The notes beneath the pieces were generated by a model. That model did no database searches. It was not told the DNA's origin and worked only from the letters and a program-made list of their open reading frames with translations. From contig JAICXY010000002.1 in the NCBI GenBank assembly GCA_025934495.1, forward strand, positions 1 through 64,000: a DNA stretch of 64,000 nt. Direction: 5' to 3'. Within the stretch, counting starts at the first letter, position 1, and every line of letters starts with the position of its first letter. Position numbers and translations under genes: made by a program. This DNA is from Candidatus Nitrosocosmicus sp. (GTDB taxonomy: Archaea > Thermoproteota > Nitrososphaeria > Nitrososphaerales > Nitrososphaeraceae). This document shows positions 21,925 to 33,094 of the stretch, one piece after another.

Positions 21925-22076
21925 AAAGGTCTATTACCAGCACATGGATTTCGTACTGTATCTGCAATTGTACTTATTGGTTTTACTTTATCAGATATGG
22001 TATATTATAACTGTAAAAACTAGGAAATCTGATCCGAAATCAATAAAGCATATGCTGGAAACTTGTTGATATGATA
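21925..22076 (+). pseudogene. 3' remnant of the IS5-like transposase found at 30.8 kb
   Basis: ccagcacatggatttcgtactgtatctgcaattgtactt...atggtatattataactgtaaaaac...aaatcaataaagcatatgctggaaacttg matches 31670-31803. Confidence 0.75.
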
Positions 22077-22301
22077 TTTGGAAATAAAGATGATATTAAA
22101 TTATGACAATTTCTCAATTAGATATATTATATTTTAATACCAAAGTGCTATGATTGAATTGAATTTATAGTATTTTTTGGAAAAGTAAGTTATTTGACAA
22201 TTCATCTTTTTATATGACAAAAGAAAAAAAAGTGAAATTTAAGAATCATGTTAAAAAACACTTGTATTCTAAATAAACAATAAATTTGTTGGATTATTGA
22301 A

Positions 22302-23126
22302 TTATTTTAATATAATTTTACCTTTCATATATGTATGTATAGTACAGAAATAATCATACACTGAACCCTTTAAAGTTGATGTATCTAAAACATATTTTTT
22401 ATTGCTCAATATTATGGATGAATCAAAAGATTTGCCGCTATCTTTAAAACTAGTGATCGTATGAGGAACATTATCACGATTAGTCCATTCTATCGCGTCA
22501 CCTTTTTTAACAGTAATTACTGCAGGCTTAAAGCTAGGATTACCTTTTGCTGAAGCACCAGGAAGAATTGTAGCACGTACGATTGGTGCATTAATAACTT
22601 TTGGAATCGATTGCTGTGTAGAATTATCTGCTTTTTTTTCAGAGCCAGCAGTAGCAGGATTATTACTACTAGCCATCCAAGAAGTTGCTATAATAATTCC
22701 AGAGCCAATAATCATTAAAGATATACATGTAATCATAATCTTGTTTAAATATTGATGTTTTTTATGTAATGCAATAATAATTATCAGAGATGGAATACTT
22801 ATAATAACTAAAATTCCAATAAAAGAAAATATTGACGGCACCCGATTGCCTACTTGATATGCACCTATCAATCCCAAAATAATAAATAATGTCAAAATAA
22901 CTGCCGCCGCTTTTTTTGCTTTTTTTGATCTAGGGAAACCATCTTTGAATAAACCACCACTTAACATAATCAAACCAAAAAACATGCATAAAAGTGAAAC
23001 GGCATGCATACCTTCTAAAAAGGTTGCAGCTACTCCAGATAACGCAATTGTCACTCCAACAGCACCAATAGTTGTCAAGCCAGCTCCAGGTATGAGCAAG
23101 TCCCAATCCGTCATATGTATATACAA
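22302..23126 (-). CDS. Membrane-anchored plastocyanin-like cupredoxin
   Basis: N-terminal multi-TM domain; C-terminal KPAVITVKKGDAIEWTNRDNVPHTITSFKDSGKSFDSSIIL...YDYFCTIHTYMKGKIIL with H...C-x2-H-x2-M copper ligands. Confidence 0.85.
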   Translation of the reverse strand: MYIHMTDWDLLIPGAGLTTIGAVGVTIALSGVAATFLEGMHAVSLLCMFFGLIMLSGGLFKDGFPRSKKAKKAAAVILTLFIILGLIGAYQVGNRVPSIFSFIGILVIISIPSLIIIIALHKKHQYLNKIMITCISLMIIGSGIIIATSWMASSNNPATAGSEKKADNSTQQSIPKVINAPIVRATILPGASAKGNPSFKPAVITVKKGDAIEWTNRDNVPHTITSFKDSGKSFDSSIILSNKKYVLDTSTLKGSVYDYFCTIHTYMKGKIILK

Positions 23127-23339
23127 ATAAAAAAGAAATCAGGTATAATAATAGTTTATTTATTTTAGATGCTTCTGTCAAGTTAAGATCTTATTTCACC
23201 TTTGTAATATTCGGCAAATATATTATAATTATTATTGAATATGCTTTAATTTACAATTTCTTATGTCTTCGACACTGCAAACAATCATAACATCATAATC
23301 AAAAAAATTATTGTCCTATTCTTCACATAAAGTTGGATT

Positions 23340-23620
23340 GTTCTTTTGATAAACCTTTTCTCATCATTATATACAAAAAATGGTTGTTACTTCAGTTTCA
23401 AAAACTGACAGGCTTGTGATGTATACCTATACCTCTATATCTGTTGAAACTGGATGTTGACTAGGTTTATCTACAAAGTCATAAGATAGAAAATGCTCTG
23501 TCATCGAAAACATATTTCACGCCTTTGATATGCTTTTTTATAAGAATAATCTTTTTCATATTAGATAATTGCAATCAATTATACAAATGTATTCAGAAAT
23601 ATCGATTTTTATTTGGGGAT
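23340..23620 (-). pseudogene. Degenerate IS6-like transposase remnant (copy B)
   Basis: cttttctcatcattatatacaaaaaatggttgttacttcagtttcaaaaactgacaggcttg...; same core string as other copies. Confidence 0.5.
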
Positions 23621-24307
23621 CCATCTTTTAAAATATATTAAAAATTTAGAAATCGACCCTTTTAAAAATAACCTTTCATAGATTTTATACATTACATTTT
23701 ATGTAATCCCGCATTTCACCATGACTTCTAACAGTTTTTATACAAAGAGATTTTCTTTTGATGGGTGGCTCAATGAAAGTCCGTTAATGTGTGAATATAA
23801 AGAATATGCGACATCTTATGCTTTAGCTATCTTTCTTATTCGAAAGACCATAAATGATAAGCAATATCGAGGCTCAAAGATATTTCATTAACTTTATAGA
23901 TCCTTTGGAACAATAGTCATGATTTATTTTAGTCATCCAGTATAAACTGAATTATTATAATTGATTTCGGAAATGAATATAGCAGCAGTTTACTTTCTGC
24001 TTGGTCTTTAACCTGCCTACACAATCTGTTGTATACATGATACGTAATTTTTAAAGTACAATCTAATACATTTTAGTAGCAGTAATAGAAATTCATCATG
24101 ATAATAGAATGATCTTCAACTTTTTTTTATTCCTTTAATTTGTTATTTCTCCTGCCAATAACACCAAAACCAAGAAGCCATGTATCATCGAATCTAATAG
24201 AGAGTTATTGATTCTATTATGACCATTCCATATACCAATCAGAATATGCGATATGATATTGGCATGGGTTAAAGAATCATTCATTAAAAATCAATTAAAA
24301 GAAATAT

Positions 24308-24631
24308 TTATTTTTTTGAAAATATATTTTTTATTGAAGAGAGCACAAAGTTATTTTCTTTTGGTGCATTATCTCCGAAACATTCTGAACAAAGGGCACG
24401 TAAATTTTCTGGCCTATTGTCTTTTTTCGATCCATTAATATGTTGAAATTGAGGTTGATTTGAACCTGAAAGTTTTTTTGAACAACTCTGACATCTATTT
24501 TTTGATCTTTCCAATACAGTTTGTTTGATTCCTAGTGTAAGTTCCTTGTATTTTTCGCGATTTTTACTTTTGCTGTTATTTCCAGATGCATTTCCAAAAA
24601 AAGACAATATTTTATATATTCTTGATCTCAC
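24308..24631 (-). CDS. HNH endonuclease-domain small protein
   Basis: RCQSCSKKLSGSNQPQFQHINGSKKDNRPENLRALCSECF: CxxC...H...N...CxxC HNH motif. Confidence 0.7.
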   Translation of the reverse strand: MRSRIYKILSFFGNASGNNSKSKNREKYKELTLGIKQTVLERSKNRCQSCSKKLSGSNQPQFQHINGSKKDNRPENLRALCSECFGDNAPKENNFVLSSIKNIFSKK

Positions 24632-24688
24632 ATAAATCCTTTTTTATTAAGAAAAAAAGTTAATTTGCTTCTTTGTGCATATTTAATT

Positions 24689-24841
24689 GTGGTTGAAGAA
24701 AAGATAACATGCGCATATTGCGGAATAATGATATCTAGTAATGATACATGGCCGCATGTCGATGGAGATTCTAACATAGGGGTTAAAAAAATTGATTACT
24801 TTTGTTCTGAAAATCATAAACTTACTTTTTTATCATCTTAA
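24689..24841 (+). CDS. Small zinc-ribbon-like protein (50 aa)
   Basis: GTG start; VVEEKITCAYCGIMISSNDTWPHVDGDSNIGVKKIDYFCSENHKLTFLSS*; CxxC and C..H. Not in supplied ORF track. Confidence 0.45.
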   Translation: MVEEKITCAYCGIMISSNDTWPHVDGDSNIGVKKIDYFCSENHKLTFLSS

Positions 24842-25226
24842 GTAAAATATAATAAATTAAAGTAAATGCGGATACTAAATATTCACATCTTTATATAAAA
24901 AAGTGTACATGCATAATTTAGAATTTATTATTCGTAACACAACTCCATTACTAAAGCCCATTTTCAATCTGAAATATTTTCCAATATATTTTTGAGATTC
25001 ATAGAAGTATTTTTGATTTTCAATTTTTTTTATCACGGATATCCAGTAGATTAATAATCTTCTTATTGTATAAATTAATTTTGTAAATTTTTATAATCAA
25101 ATACCACCACCATATTTTTCAGACTGTTTTATTAAGTTTTGAATTTCTTAAAAAATATAATATATATTTTCAGTAATAAGAACATCATACCAGATTATTT
25201 ATTTAACAATATAAAATAATTTTTGT

Positions 25227-25397
25227 CTATGACATTTTTTCTACAACTTCAATGTGGCATTGATGTCCTCTATGATTTTTATCTATGAGTTTAGCTTCCT
25301 CCTCAGTTATTGGAAATTTTTCATCGGTCAGATGTTCTGGATCCTTTTCTAACAATACTATTTTACAATCATCGCAAATTAATTGTTGAACAATCAT
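25227..25397 (-). CDS. Small Cys/His protein (56 aa)
   Basis: MIVQQLICDDCKIVLLEKDPEHLTDEKFPITEEEAKLIDKNHRGHQCHIEVVEKMS*; CxxC and HxxxHxC-type pattern. Not in supplied ORF track. Confidence 0.5.
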   Translation of the reverse strand: MIVQQLICDDCKIVLLEKDPEHLTDEKFPITEEEAKLIDKNHRGHQCHIEVVEKMS

Positions 25398-26319
25398 AAT
25401 TATACAGAGTAAAATAAATTTGTCAAACTTTTATAATTACTTTTCTTTTGTACAAAAAAAAATTTTTCTTGATTTTTTTTTAAATTTTAACAAAATGATA
25501 TTTAACAAATTATTTAGGATTAGGACTTTTTGCTAAATAATAGGTAAAAAATTATAACAGTAATATCAATATGGGTTTGCAAGTTGAAACGGACCCTGAT
25601 ATTGAATCAAACATACGGAGCGATCTTTACAAACCACATTGTTGGAGGTAGAGTAATTGCTACATTTTGCATCAATATCACACTCAATATTTTGTTTGGT
25701 TTTTTGATTTGCATCTTTACTATTAGTATTATGTATAAAGTTTCTTTTAACTGCAAATGCATAATCTATATTTATAATTAAATTAAAAATAATCAAAGTA
25801 ATTATTAAAATTATTATAACATTTATCATAATCAATACATTTGGCTTTATTTAGTATATTTAAAATTCTTAGCTGAAATATGTTAAAGAAAACTGAATCG
25901 GAATTATGTGATAAATTTCTATCGTTTTTAAATTAAATTATTCTTAACTCTTTGTGGATAGATTTTTGGAGATTTGGGTTGTAGTTTATTTTGCCATTAT
26001 AATCTTATTCCTATTCTTTTGCGTATTTATAATGCAATTATTTTTGTTAATTTTATTTCTAAAGATAAGTTAATGTTATAGCCTTATTATAAGATAGAAA
26101 ATAGTGGAAGCGTTTTCTTAACCATTATAATAAAAATGTATTCATATGCACATATTATGGCTCAGTTGATTTCAATTAGATCTGAGGTATTGTGTAATTT
26201 AATAAATTTATTTTTGGATGATATAAGAACAATCTTTTTTTAAAACGGTATTGGTGAATAATAGAAATAAAGTCTATGTAAAAGAAATTATTATATGTTA
26301 GTTGTATTGTATCATCATT

Positions 26320-27012
26320 TTATTTACAACACCACTCATTTAGAAAATTGATGGCAGATCTCGTATCTTTGAACACAATGTCGTTAACTTTATTTTTATC
26401 AGACGGTAGCAAACCTTTAAAATCCGAAAGTTTGAGAGGAGTATTGTTAAGTGTGACTATGAATTTCACACCAGCTCTTAATGCAGATTCTATACCAAGA
26501 GGAGAATTTTCAACTATAATTGCTTGTGAAGGCTTTAGATTCAATCTTTCAAGTCCTCTCTGAAATGGATCTGGATCGGGTTTTCCATCTTTTAAATCCT
26601 CACCTGTTATTATTGCATCAAAATTGTTGAGTCCATTTTGCTCAAGTAGAGATTCTACTTCATGTTTGGATGCTCCGCTAACTACTGCTTTTACACAATT
26701 GTTACAATTTAAAGAGATTATCAATTCCTTGACTCCGTCATATGCTTTAGCTTTTTGGATTTCTTTGAAAACCTGCCCTTTTCTTTTGTTGATTTTTTTT
26801 ATAAGACTATCATCGATATTTTCATCATGTATTTTTTCTCGTTTGAATAGTTCTGGAATCAATTCAGAACCAGGCATCCCTTCAAGTAAAAAAATATTTT
26901 TCTTATCGATTTCATAACCAAATTCTTCTTTAAAGACTATACGGAAAGCTTCCGCATGAAAAGGCATCGCATCAATCAATACCCCATCCATATCAAACAT
27001 TATTCCTTTCAT
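26320..27012 (-). CDS. HAD-superfamily hydrolase (beta-phosphoglucomutase-like)
   Basis: MFDMDGVLIDAMPFHAEAF (motif I DxDG), AVVSGASKHEV, GKPDPDPFQRGLERL, VENSPLGIESALRAG. Confidence 0.9.
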   Translation of the reverse strand: MKGIMFDMDGVLIDAMPFHAEAFRIVFKEEFGYEIDKKNIFLLEGMPGSELIPELFKREKIHDENIDDSLIKKINKRKGQVFKEIQKAKAYDGVKELIISLNCNNCVKAVVSGASKHEVESLLEQNGLNNFDAIITGEDLKDGKPDPDPFQRGLERLNLKPSQAIIVENSPLGIESALRAGVKFIVTLNNTPLKLSDFKGLLPSDKNKVNDIVFKDTRSAINFLNEWCCK

Positions 27013-27240
27013 TTAATAATAAATACCGATTTAGATATTATAGATGTGATCCTTTCTACACATATTTTCTATTAATACAGATAATACTACTAAGCATATT
27101 GAAAACGATGACTTTTAAGAGGACATATTCTTAAATTTAATAATAACATCTAAGGTAAATACATATATATATTGATTTATACTAGTTGTAAATTTTTTAC
27201 AACCGAATATTAGGAAAATATTAAGAAATATATGCTTTAC

Positions 27241-27424
27241 GGCTCTGCTACAGTTGAATAAAAGAATGGCATATGTTCTTGTGTAAACTAATACTGCGTA
27301 TTTTCATTAGCAAAGATATTGTTATATTTTTTTATCTTAGTCTCCAGTTTTAAAGATAAACAAATCTTAACAAGCACATTCTCTTTACATTAAAGATTAT
27401 TCAAGTAATTACAAAATTGTTAAC
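27241..27424. repeat. Short dispersed repeat family R1, copy 2
   Basis: ggctctgctacagttgaataaaagaatggcatatgttcttgtgtaaactaatactgcg...ctctttacattaaagattattcaagtaattacaaaattgttaac; aligns with 11599-11786. Confidence 0.6.
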
Positions 27425-27461
27425 TCAAGATGTCATCTTCCATCCAGTTGTCAAAAGATCT

Positions 27462-27596
27462 CTTGCATAATTAGGAACTTTAGAAAAATTTCTAATGATA
27501 GAATATATCTTGATTGTAATCAGCAAATTAAAATGTAAATATTATACAACATAATTGATAGGCTGCAAAATTTTGATAGGCGCATAATTATGCAAG
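27462..27596 (+). repeat. MITE-like repeat family R2, copy 1
   Basis: Terminal inverted repeat CTTGCATAATTA...TAATTATGCAAG; possible 4-bp flanking duplication ATCT; interior aligns with the reverse complement of 46197-46330. Confidence 0.75.
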
Positions 27597-27604
27597 ATCT
27601 AAAG

Positions 27605-28270
27605 AATTGATTAACCATTGTTTTACATTTTTTAGTTTGCATTTTCCTGTTCTTTTTCATACAAAGAAAATAATCATCAAAGATTCGGTTCCATCCTTTA
27701 TGAACTGCTGAATTGTCATATTGATGGAGATCTTTTTCATTATTATATACAAAAGAGTGAATATTATTATTCGCCTTCAAGAAACGACAGACCTTTAGTG
27801 GATCACGTACCAAAGTCTATAGAAAGAGATGTTCTCAATATTTTTCTACAATATCGGATAGAAAGCGGCCCTATTGTAAATATATTTTTCGTTCTTTTGA
27901 TAGATGGATTGAAATGATTTCTTTCTTTTTTTCGTCCGATAATGGCGACCCAAAGCCATATTAATTCAGGGTCTGCTTTTATAGTAATTTCAGCGATGTT
28001 ATACCCGCGATTTCTTATTTTTTAATTGATGTCGTTTGTATTTTGTATTTTGGATGCATCTCTAAATTCAAACAAGAAATACTTTTATCTTTGTATACAA
28101 AAAAGAAAGATAATGCTTTTGCAGTAGTTCTACCCGATAAACCTAAAAAAAGTGCAAGTACAATCCATAACCCATAATTAATGAATATGTATATATATTG
28201 TTTCTGGAATTCACAAAAGAAACATGGCATGTTCAAGGTACAGGTTTTTCGTTAATCTAACAAAGCCTTA
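27605..28270 (-). pseudogene. Degenerate IS6-like transposase remnant (copy C)
   Basis: catacaaagaaaataatcatcaaagattcggttccatcctttatgaactgctgaattgtc...gccttcaagaaacgacagacc...ggtttttcgttaatctaaca; same core as other copies. Confidence 0.6.
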
Positions 28271-28564
28271 TTACATTTCATTAAAGTAAAATACATAAAC
28301 ATAAGAATACTATGGAAAATTCACTTCAGTGATAGCAATTAAAATAATTTAAATGATTGAAATCTCAGTAAATATACAGAAGTTATCTCCATTTTTTAAT
28401 TTTTATTTAAAATAAAGGGGAATATTCTTATTCCCTCTTATCGATTAATTTATTAGAAAAGTTTGAAAAAAGTAAGCGTTAATATCGAAAGTAAATACCA
28501 TTGCAAGATAAAGTTTTAGGTATTTGAGTATAGTAATAGATTAATAGGAAAGGGAAAAGAAAAA

Positions 28565-28846
28565 ATGCCATCTGCAAAAAAAATATGCATTGTATGTGAA
28601 AAAAATATAACCATAACCAGAGGTAAAGATATAAAAAGATGTCAACAGTGCAATAATACAGTTTGTAATGATCACATCAATATTTGTAGGATATGTAACC
28701 AGATGATATGTGATAATGAATTACGAAAGTGCGATTATTGTCCATTTGATCAATGTAAAAATTGTACGTCAAAATATAGGAAAAACTCTGATCAATCTTA
28801 TTCATTCAGATGTTCAGAATGTATTAAAATATGTAATAGCAAATAA
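28565..28846 (+). CDS. Cys-rich zinc-binding protein (93 aa)
   Basis: Repeated CxxC/CxxxC pairs: CIVCEK, CQQCNNTVC, CRICNQMIC, CDYCPFDQCKNC, CSECIKIC. Confidence 0.65.
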   Translation: MPSAKKICIVCEKNITITRGKDIKRCQQCNNTVCNDHINICRICNQMICDNELRKCDYCPFDQCKNCTSKYRKNSDQSYSFRCSECIKICNSK

Positions 28847-29993
28847 TGAAAATTATTAAAAATAATAATATTGCAAATTTATATATCACATATTTCATCG
28901 ATATCCAATTTAATTAAATTGGCTAAAATTTTATATGAACAATAAATTTATTCAAAAAAAGGTTGAGAAATACAAAGGTTGGTTGTCGATATATATAATA
29001 TTAACGTTGAATCGACAATTATGTTATTACGATTTCAAAATTAAATTAAAAATTCGTGATTGTTAGTTAATTCTTCATCCACTGTCTGAAAGAATAATTT
29101 GAGAGAAAGCACTCAATGAATGGACATGCAGTTTTTTTCTCGGGTTTTACTAAATCATTTAAATCCGCAAAGGATTCATTAACCGATCTATTGGAATCTA
29201 ATTTGTGAAGATTGCTTTGTTACATGATTCAAAAAACAGCTAGTTAAAACTAGCTCCTGATAGGATATGATAATCTAATTTCATTGGCTATGTCATATTT
29301 CTATCAACAATACATTAACAAAAAATGATTAAAATAATCGTGCAACAAAGCAAGTTATAAGTACAAAAATATTCCAAAATGTATTTTTGAACTTGTATAA
29401 TTGTATCAATTTTATCAAACAATCTGTCTATAAGTAGAAAGATTACCATAGAACCCGTGCTAGAACATTAGATCCATCTTTAGAATGGATTCGCTACGAC
29501 TAATCGGATTTTATATTGTATCTAAGGGGCGTCAATTAATGGACTGCATATATCTGTAGGGTGATCTTTCATTTATTCTCAATTGCCAAAACCATGAAAC
29601 GTCTTTTATTATAAAAAGTTATAAATTATAAATCTATAATCATTTTATTAACAAAAATATATGTTATTTTATTTCATCTGTTATACTCTGTACCTGTCTA
29701 TAACATGTTAAAATATAATTCAACAGGAGAAGATAGGCTGTTCAATGAAGTTTGATCCATTTTATATTTTAAGGAAACATTATGATGGATTAAAGTAAAT
29801 AAGAATTTCAAAGAATGTCATACATTCTATATTGATTCTAGTATTGCCATAGTAAAGTTTAAAAAATTATAAACTATTTTATCAGTCAGTATTACTATAA
29901 AAATACTTTTTTTGTAGTAATTTGACCTTGACTAACATAAAAGGCCCATTAAAAATAAATATTTTTTCTTTAATAGTTGTTAATTCAAAAACG

Positions 29994-30398
29994 TTATTCT
30001 TTCTGACCTTCCCAATATTCATCATCTTGAGTTCTTTCAAGAGTTGGGCCAATCGATGCGGTCCCCTTTTGTATATAGGTGCCTCTTATCTCATCTACAT
30101 CGTTGTGTTGAGAAAGTTCATGAACCATTTCTAAAGTTATTTTATGTGCAGATACCATATGATATCCATCATCGTAAAATGTAGCTACTTCTCCTGTTTT
30201 TTTGGCTATCCAGTCTCGTAATTCATCAATGTGGGCATTTGTATTCAAAAAAACTTCCATTGTAAACATTGGCTCATTTCCTTCTTTCATTACTCTGAGT
30301 ATCCCTGTAATTAGTTTTGGATCAACTTTTGGAAAACACGTTTTCAGTGCGTTATCATATTGTGTAAATTTATCTTTAATTTCCTCAATACAGCTCAT
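29994..30398 (-). CDS. Conserved-looking hypothetical protein (134 aa)
   Basis: MSCIEEIKDKFTQYDNALKTCFPKVDPKLITGILRVMKEGNEPMFTMEVFLN...; well-formed ORF, no named family recognised. Confidence 0.6.
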   Translation of the reverse strand: MSCIEEIKDKFTQYDNALKTCFPKVDPKLITGILRVMKEGNEPMFTMEVFLNTNAHIDELRDWIAKKTGEVATFYDDGYHMVSAHKITLEMVHELSQHNDVDEIRGTYIQKGTASIGPTLERTQDDEYWEGQKE

Positions 30399-30683
30399 AG
30401 TTTAAAGATTCAATCTTTTATATAATAATATATCGTAATGTATCAGGTTAGTTTAAAGATAAATCAATATAGTGAGGCAGGTCATAATTCAATTTCCTTA
30501 TCTTTATTCTCAATATAATATCAGCCAGTACCAAGCATATATTTTATTTATTTTGGATTTGTTTTCTCAGTTTTAGGTTCTGTTGAATCTTCCGGTGTCT
30601 AAATCAGTTGTTGATTTTCAGTTGGTAAACAATATTTTGTTGGAAAATCGTTGGTGAATTTAGAAGATTATTTTCTAAATATG

Positions 30684-31855
30684 TGAGGCATGGTCATAAT
30701 TCAAATTATCTTTTGATACGTTTCACAACAGCTTAAAGCTAACCTCTGGAATATGATTGAGAAACACTGTCCCAAAGATTAACTCGATAGGATAAAGGAA
30801 TCCATACTCTTTGACATACTGTATTTGATAGGTTATATAGCATGGCCTACTGCACCACGAAAACGTGGTAGACCGTATGTATATTCACCGACAGTAATTT
30901 TGAGATGCTTTATTGTAAGGATATGGTTTAGACTTGATTCCAACAATGGATTGCACATATTTTTAAATACAGACTGTCAGTATAACCATAAACTAGCATT
31001 AGCCTGTGACCTAGTATTCATTCCAAGTAGACGTACATTTGATAGAAGACTAAATACCATTTCTGCAGATATAAAAGAAAGAATATCAGCAATGGGATAT
31101 CTGTTTTTTACAGGGCATTTGGTTAAGGTTGATGACCATTCTATAACAGCAACAGATAGTACTCTGATAAGAGCAAAGGGTTGTGTATGGCATAAGTCAT
31201 CCATGAAAAAAGGAATAGTACCGTGTCCTGGCATTGATACGGATGCTAGATGGGGATACAGTCATACAAAAGGATGGGTCTTTGGATACAAACTACATCT
31301 TACATCTACAACAGGCGATCTTGTAGTACCTCTAACAGCCTATGTAACTACTGCTAATGTACCAGACAATAAGATATACATTCCTTTAACGTCATCTCAT
31401 TCTTCTTTTTCAGTATTCTCTTTACCCTCTGTATTGTACATGATAGCTGATCCAGGCTATGACGATAAGAATCTATACAAATATAGCAAGAAGATATTGG
31501 GAATAGACCTGATTTGTCCTGTTAAAAGATACAAAAGCACTTCCAAAGAGAGGCTTGATCTTGTATGCTTTTATCAATCGGTATTGGGGCAGGCAATCTA
31601 CAGTCAGAGAAGAATATCTATTGAACCGCTGATAGAACATATCAAATCAGTGTTTAGGATAGACCCATTACCAGCACGTGGATTCCATAAAGTATCTGCA
31701 ATTGCACTGATATCAATTTTATTATATCAGCTAATGGTATACTATAACTGTAAGAATGATGAATCTAATCCAAAGTCAATAAAGTATATGCTTGGAACTT
31801 GGTGAGAGGCAAAGGTTAAGGATAAAGACAAGGATCTAATTATGGCCATGCCTCA
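30684..31855 (+). mobile_element. IS5/IS4-superfamily-like insertion sequence, complete
   Basis: TIR TGAGGCATGGTCATAATT / AATTATGGCCATGCCTCA; 6-bp target duplication AATATG at 30678-30683 and 31856-31861; intact 326-aa transposase inside. Confidence 0.88.
30825..31805 (+). CDS. IS5-like transposase (DDE_Tnp_1 type)
   Basis: KRGRPYVYSPTVILRCFIVRIW...SRRTFDRRL...ATDSTLIRAKG...YMIADPGYDDKNLY...EPLIEHIKSVFRIDPLPARGF. Confidence 0.85.
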   Translation: MIGYIAWPTAPRKRGRPYVYSPTVILRCFIVRIWFRLDSNNGLHIFLNTDCQYNHKLALACDLVFIPSRRTFDRRLNTISADIKERISAMGYLFFTGHLVKVDDHSITATDSTLIRAKGCVWHKSSMKKGIVPCPGIDTDARWGYSHTKGWVFGYKLHLTSTTGDLVVPLTAYVTTANVPDNKIYIPLTSSHSSFSVFSLPSVLYMIADPGYDDKNLYKYSKKILGIDLICPVKRYKSTSKERLDLVCFYQSVLGQAIYSQRRISIEPLIEHIKSVFRIDPLPARGFHKVSAIALISILLYQLMVYYNCKNDESNPKSIKYMLGTW

Positions 31856-32130
31856 AATATGTTATAAATCATATAACCAATATCTGTAATTATTGGTATT
31901 GCTGTATATGCTACCATTTCTCCACTAGTTAATATATTAGGATGTATGAGATTTATCGACCACAATAATGCTATTATGGCTATAAATAAAATAATAGTAT
32001 GGGGTAAATCATGTTTAATCTTTTCTAATTTTGTTTTTTCCACTACTTTTTTTGAATAGCGTCTATCACGAACGTTTAATATTCCTGGTACAAGCCAAAC
32101 CTTTAATTCCTGTCTAAAAGTTTTTTTCAC
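31840..32130 (-). CDS. Small membrane protein with C-terminus altered by IS insertion
   Basis: Last codons (EAWP*) lie inside the IS end; removing the IS and one AATATG copy restores ...GYMIYNIFRK*. Confidence 0.55.
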   Translation of the reverse strand: MKKTFRQELKVWLVPGILNVRDRRYSKKVVEKTKLEKIKHDLPHTIILFIAIIALLWSINLIHPNILTSGEMVAYTAIPIITDIGYMIYNIFEAWP

Positions 32131-33090
32131 TTATTCTTTGCTTCAACTTTTATCCCTACTGCATCAGAAGGAGTCTTACCTTCTAACGCTTGATGTGGTT
32201 TAACAAAGTTATAATATATTCTCTGTCCTTCTGCTATCGCTGATTTACTCGACTTCCAACCTCTTTGAACTTTAACCCTTTCTCTCAAAGTTCCATTTAA
32301 CCTTTCCACTCTGTTGTTGTTGGCATGAGGCTTGTTAACACCACACTTGGATACATGTTCGACCTTGTCTCCAAGTGTTTTAACTCCTTCTCTACATGCT
32401 CTTAAAGCATCGGTATAGACAACGTCAGGTTTACTGTTATGACTATTCTTTATTGCTTCATTGAAGGCTTGAATCGCTCCGTTAATATACCTCTTTTCTG
32501 AAAGCTTTGATGCAATCAAGAACCTTGATTCTCTATCCATAACGTTCCACAGGTAAGCGATTCCTGTGTGACCTATCCTTGTTTCTCCATCTTTCATTTT
32601 AACGAATAACTCATCAACATGCCATTGGTTTGAAAGTTGAGGAATTAAAGAGTTGACATACTCTGAAATCTTTGGTATATACCTTTGATTCCTCTCATAT
32701 ATAGTAGAATGATGAAGGTCTATATCGAAGTGGTCACTTACATTCCTAGATACCTTCCTTAAAGATAATCCAGAGAAGTATAGGTCAAGAGATAAAGTAA
32801 TAAGTTCAGGTGTGAATTTTACCTTTCTTAGTATTGATAGTTCTCTATATTTATGTTGACAATCTTTACAGAAGTAGGTTTGTTTACCACAGTCAAAACC
32901 ATACTTGATTATACGGATAGAGCCACCTCTATCATATTTGATAGCATCCTCTGCGAAGACTTGAGGTTTTGGTTCTTCTTCTTTACGTGTATCTATGAAT
33001 AGATGAACAGCATAGATATGTTTACAGCATTCAATTTTACGATATTCAAAGTCTGGACAAGAACAAACCCATACATTCTTGATATACGTG
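32127..33090 (-). pseudogene. SWIM zinc-finger/DDE transposase, 5'-truncated
   Basis: ORF 32127..32597 continues in frame upstream without stop: YIKNVWVCSCPDFEYRKIECCKHIYAVHLF (SWIM CxC..CxH) ... YFCKDCQHKYREL ... LRKVSRNVSDHFDIDLHHSTIYERNQRYI ... QWHVDELFVKMKDG ... VYTDAL ... NNNRVERLNGTLRERVKVQRGWK. No start codon; fused at its 5' end to the IS5-like remnant. Confidence 0.8.
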
Positions 33091-33094
33091 TGTA

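Noticed and set aside
26348-26917. Plus-strand ORFs within the HAD hydrolase gene
   Set aside because: Antisense shadows of a well-supported CDS.
27520-27813. 97-aa ORF on - strand
   Set aside because: Spans the R2 MITE-like repeat and an IS6-like remnant; it is a partial transposase frame at best.
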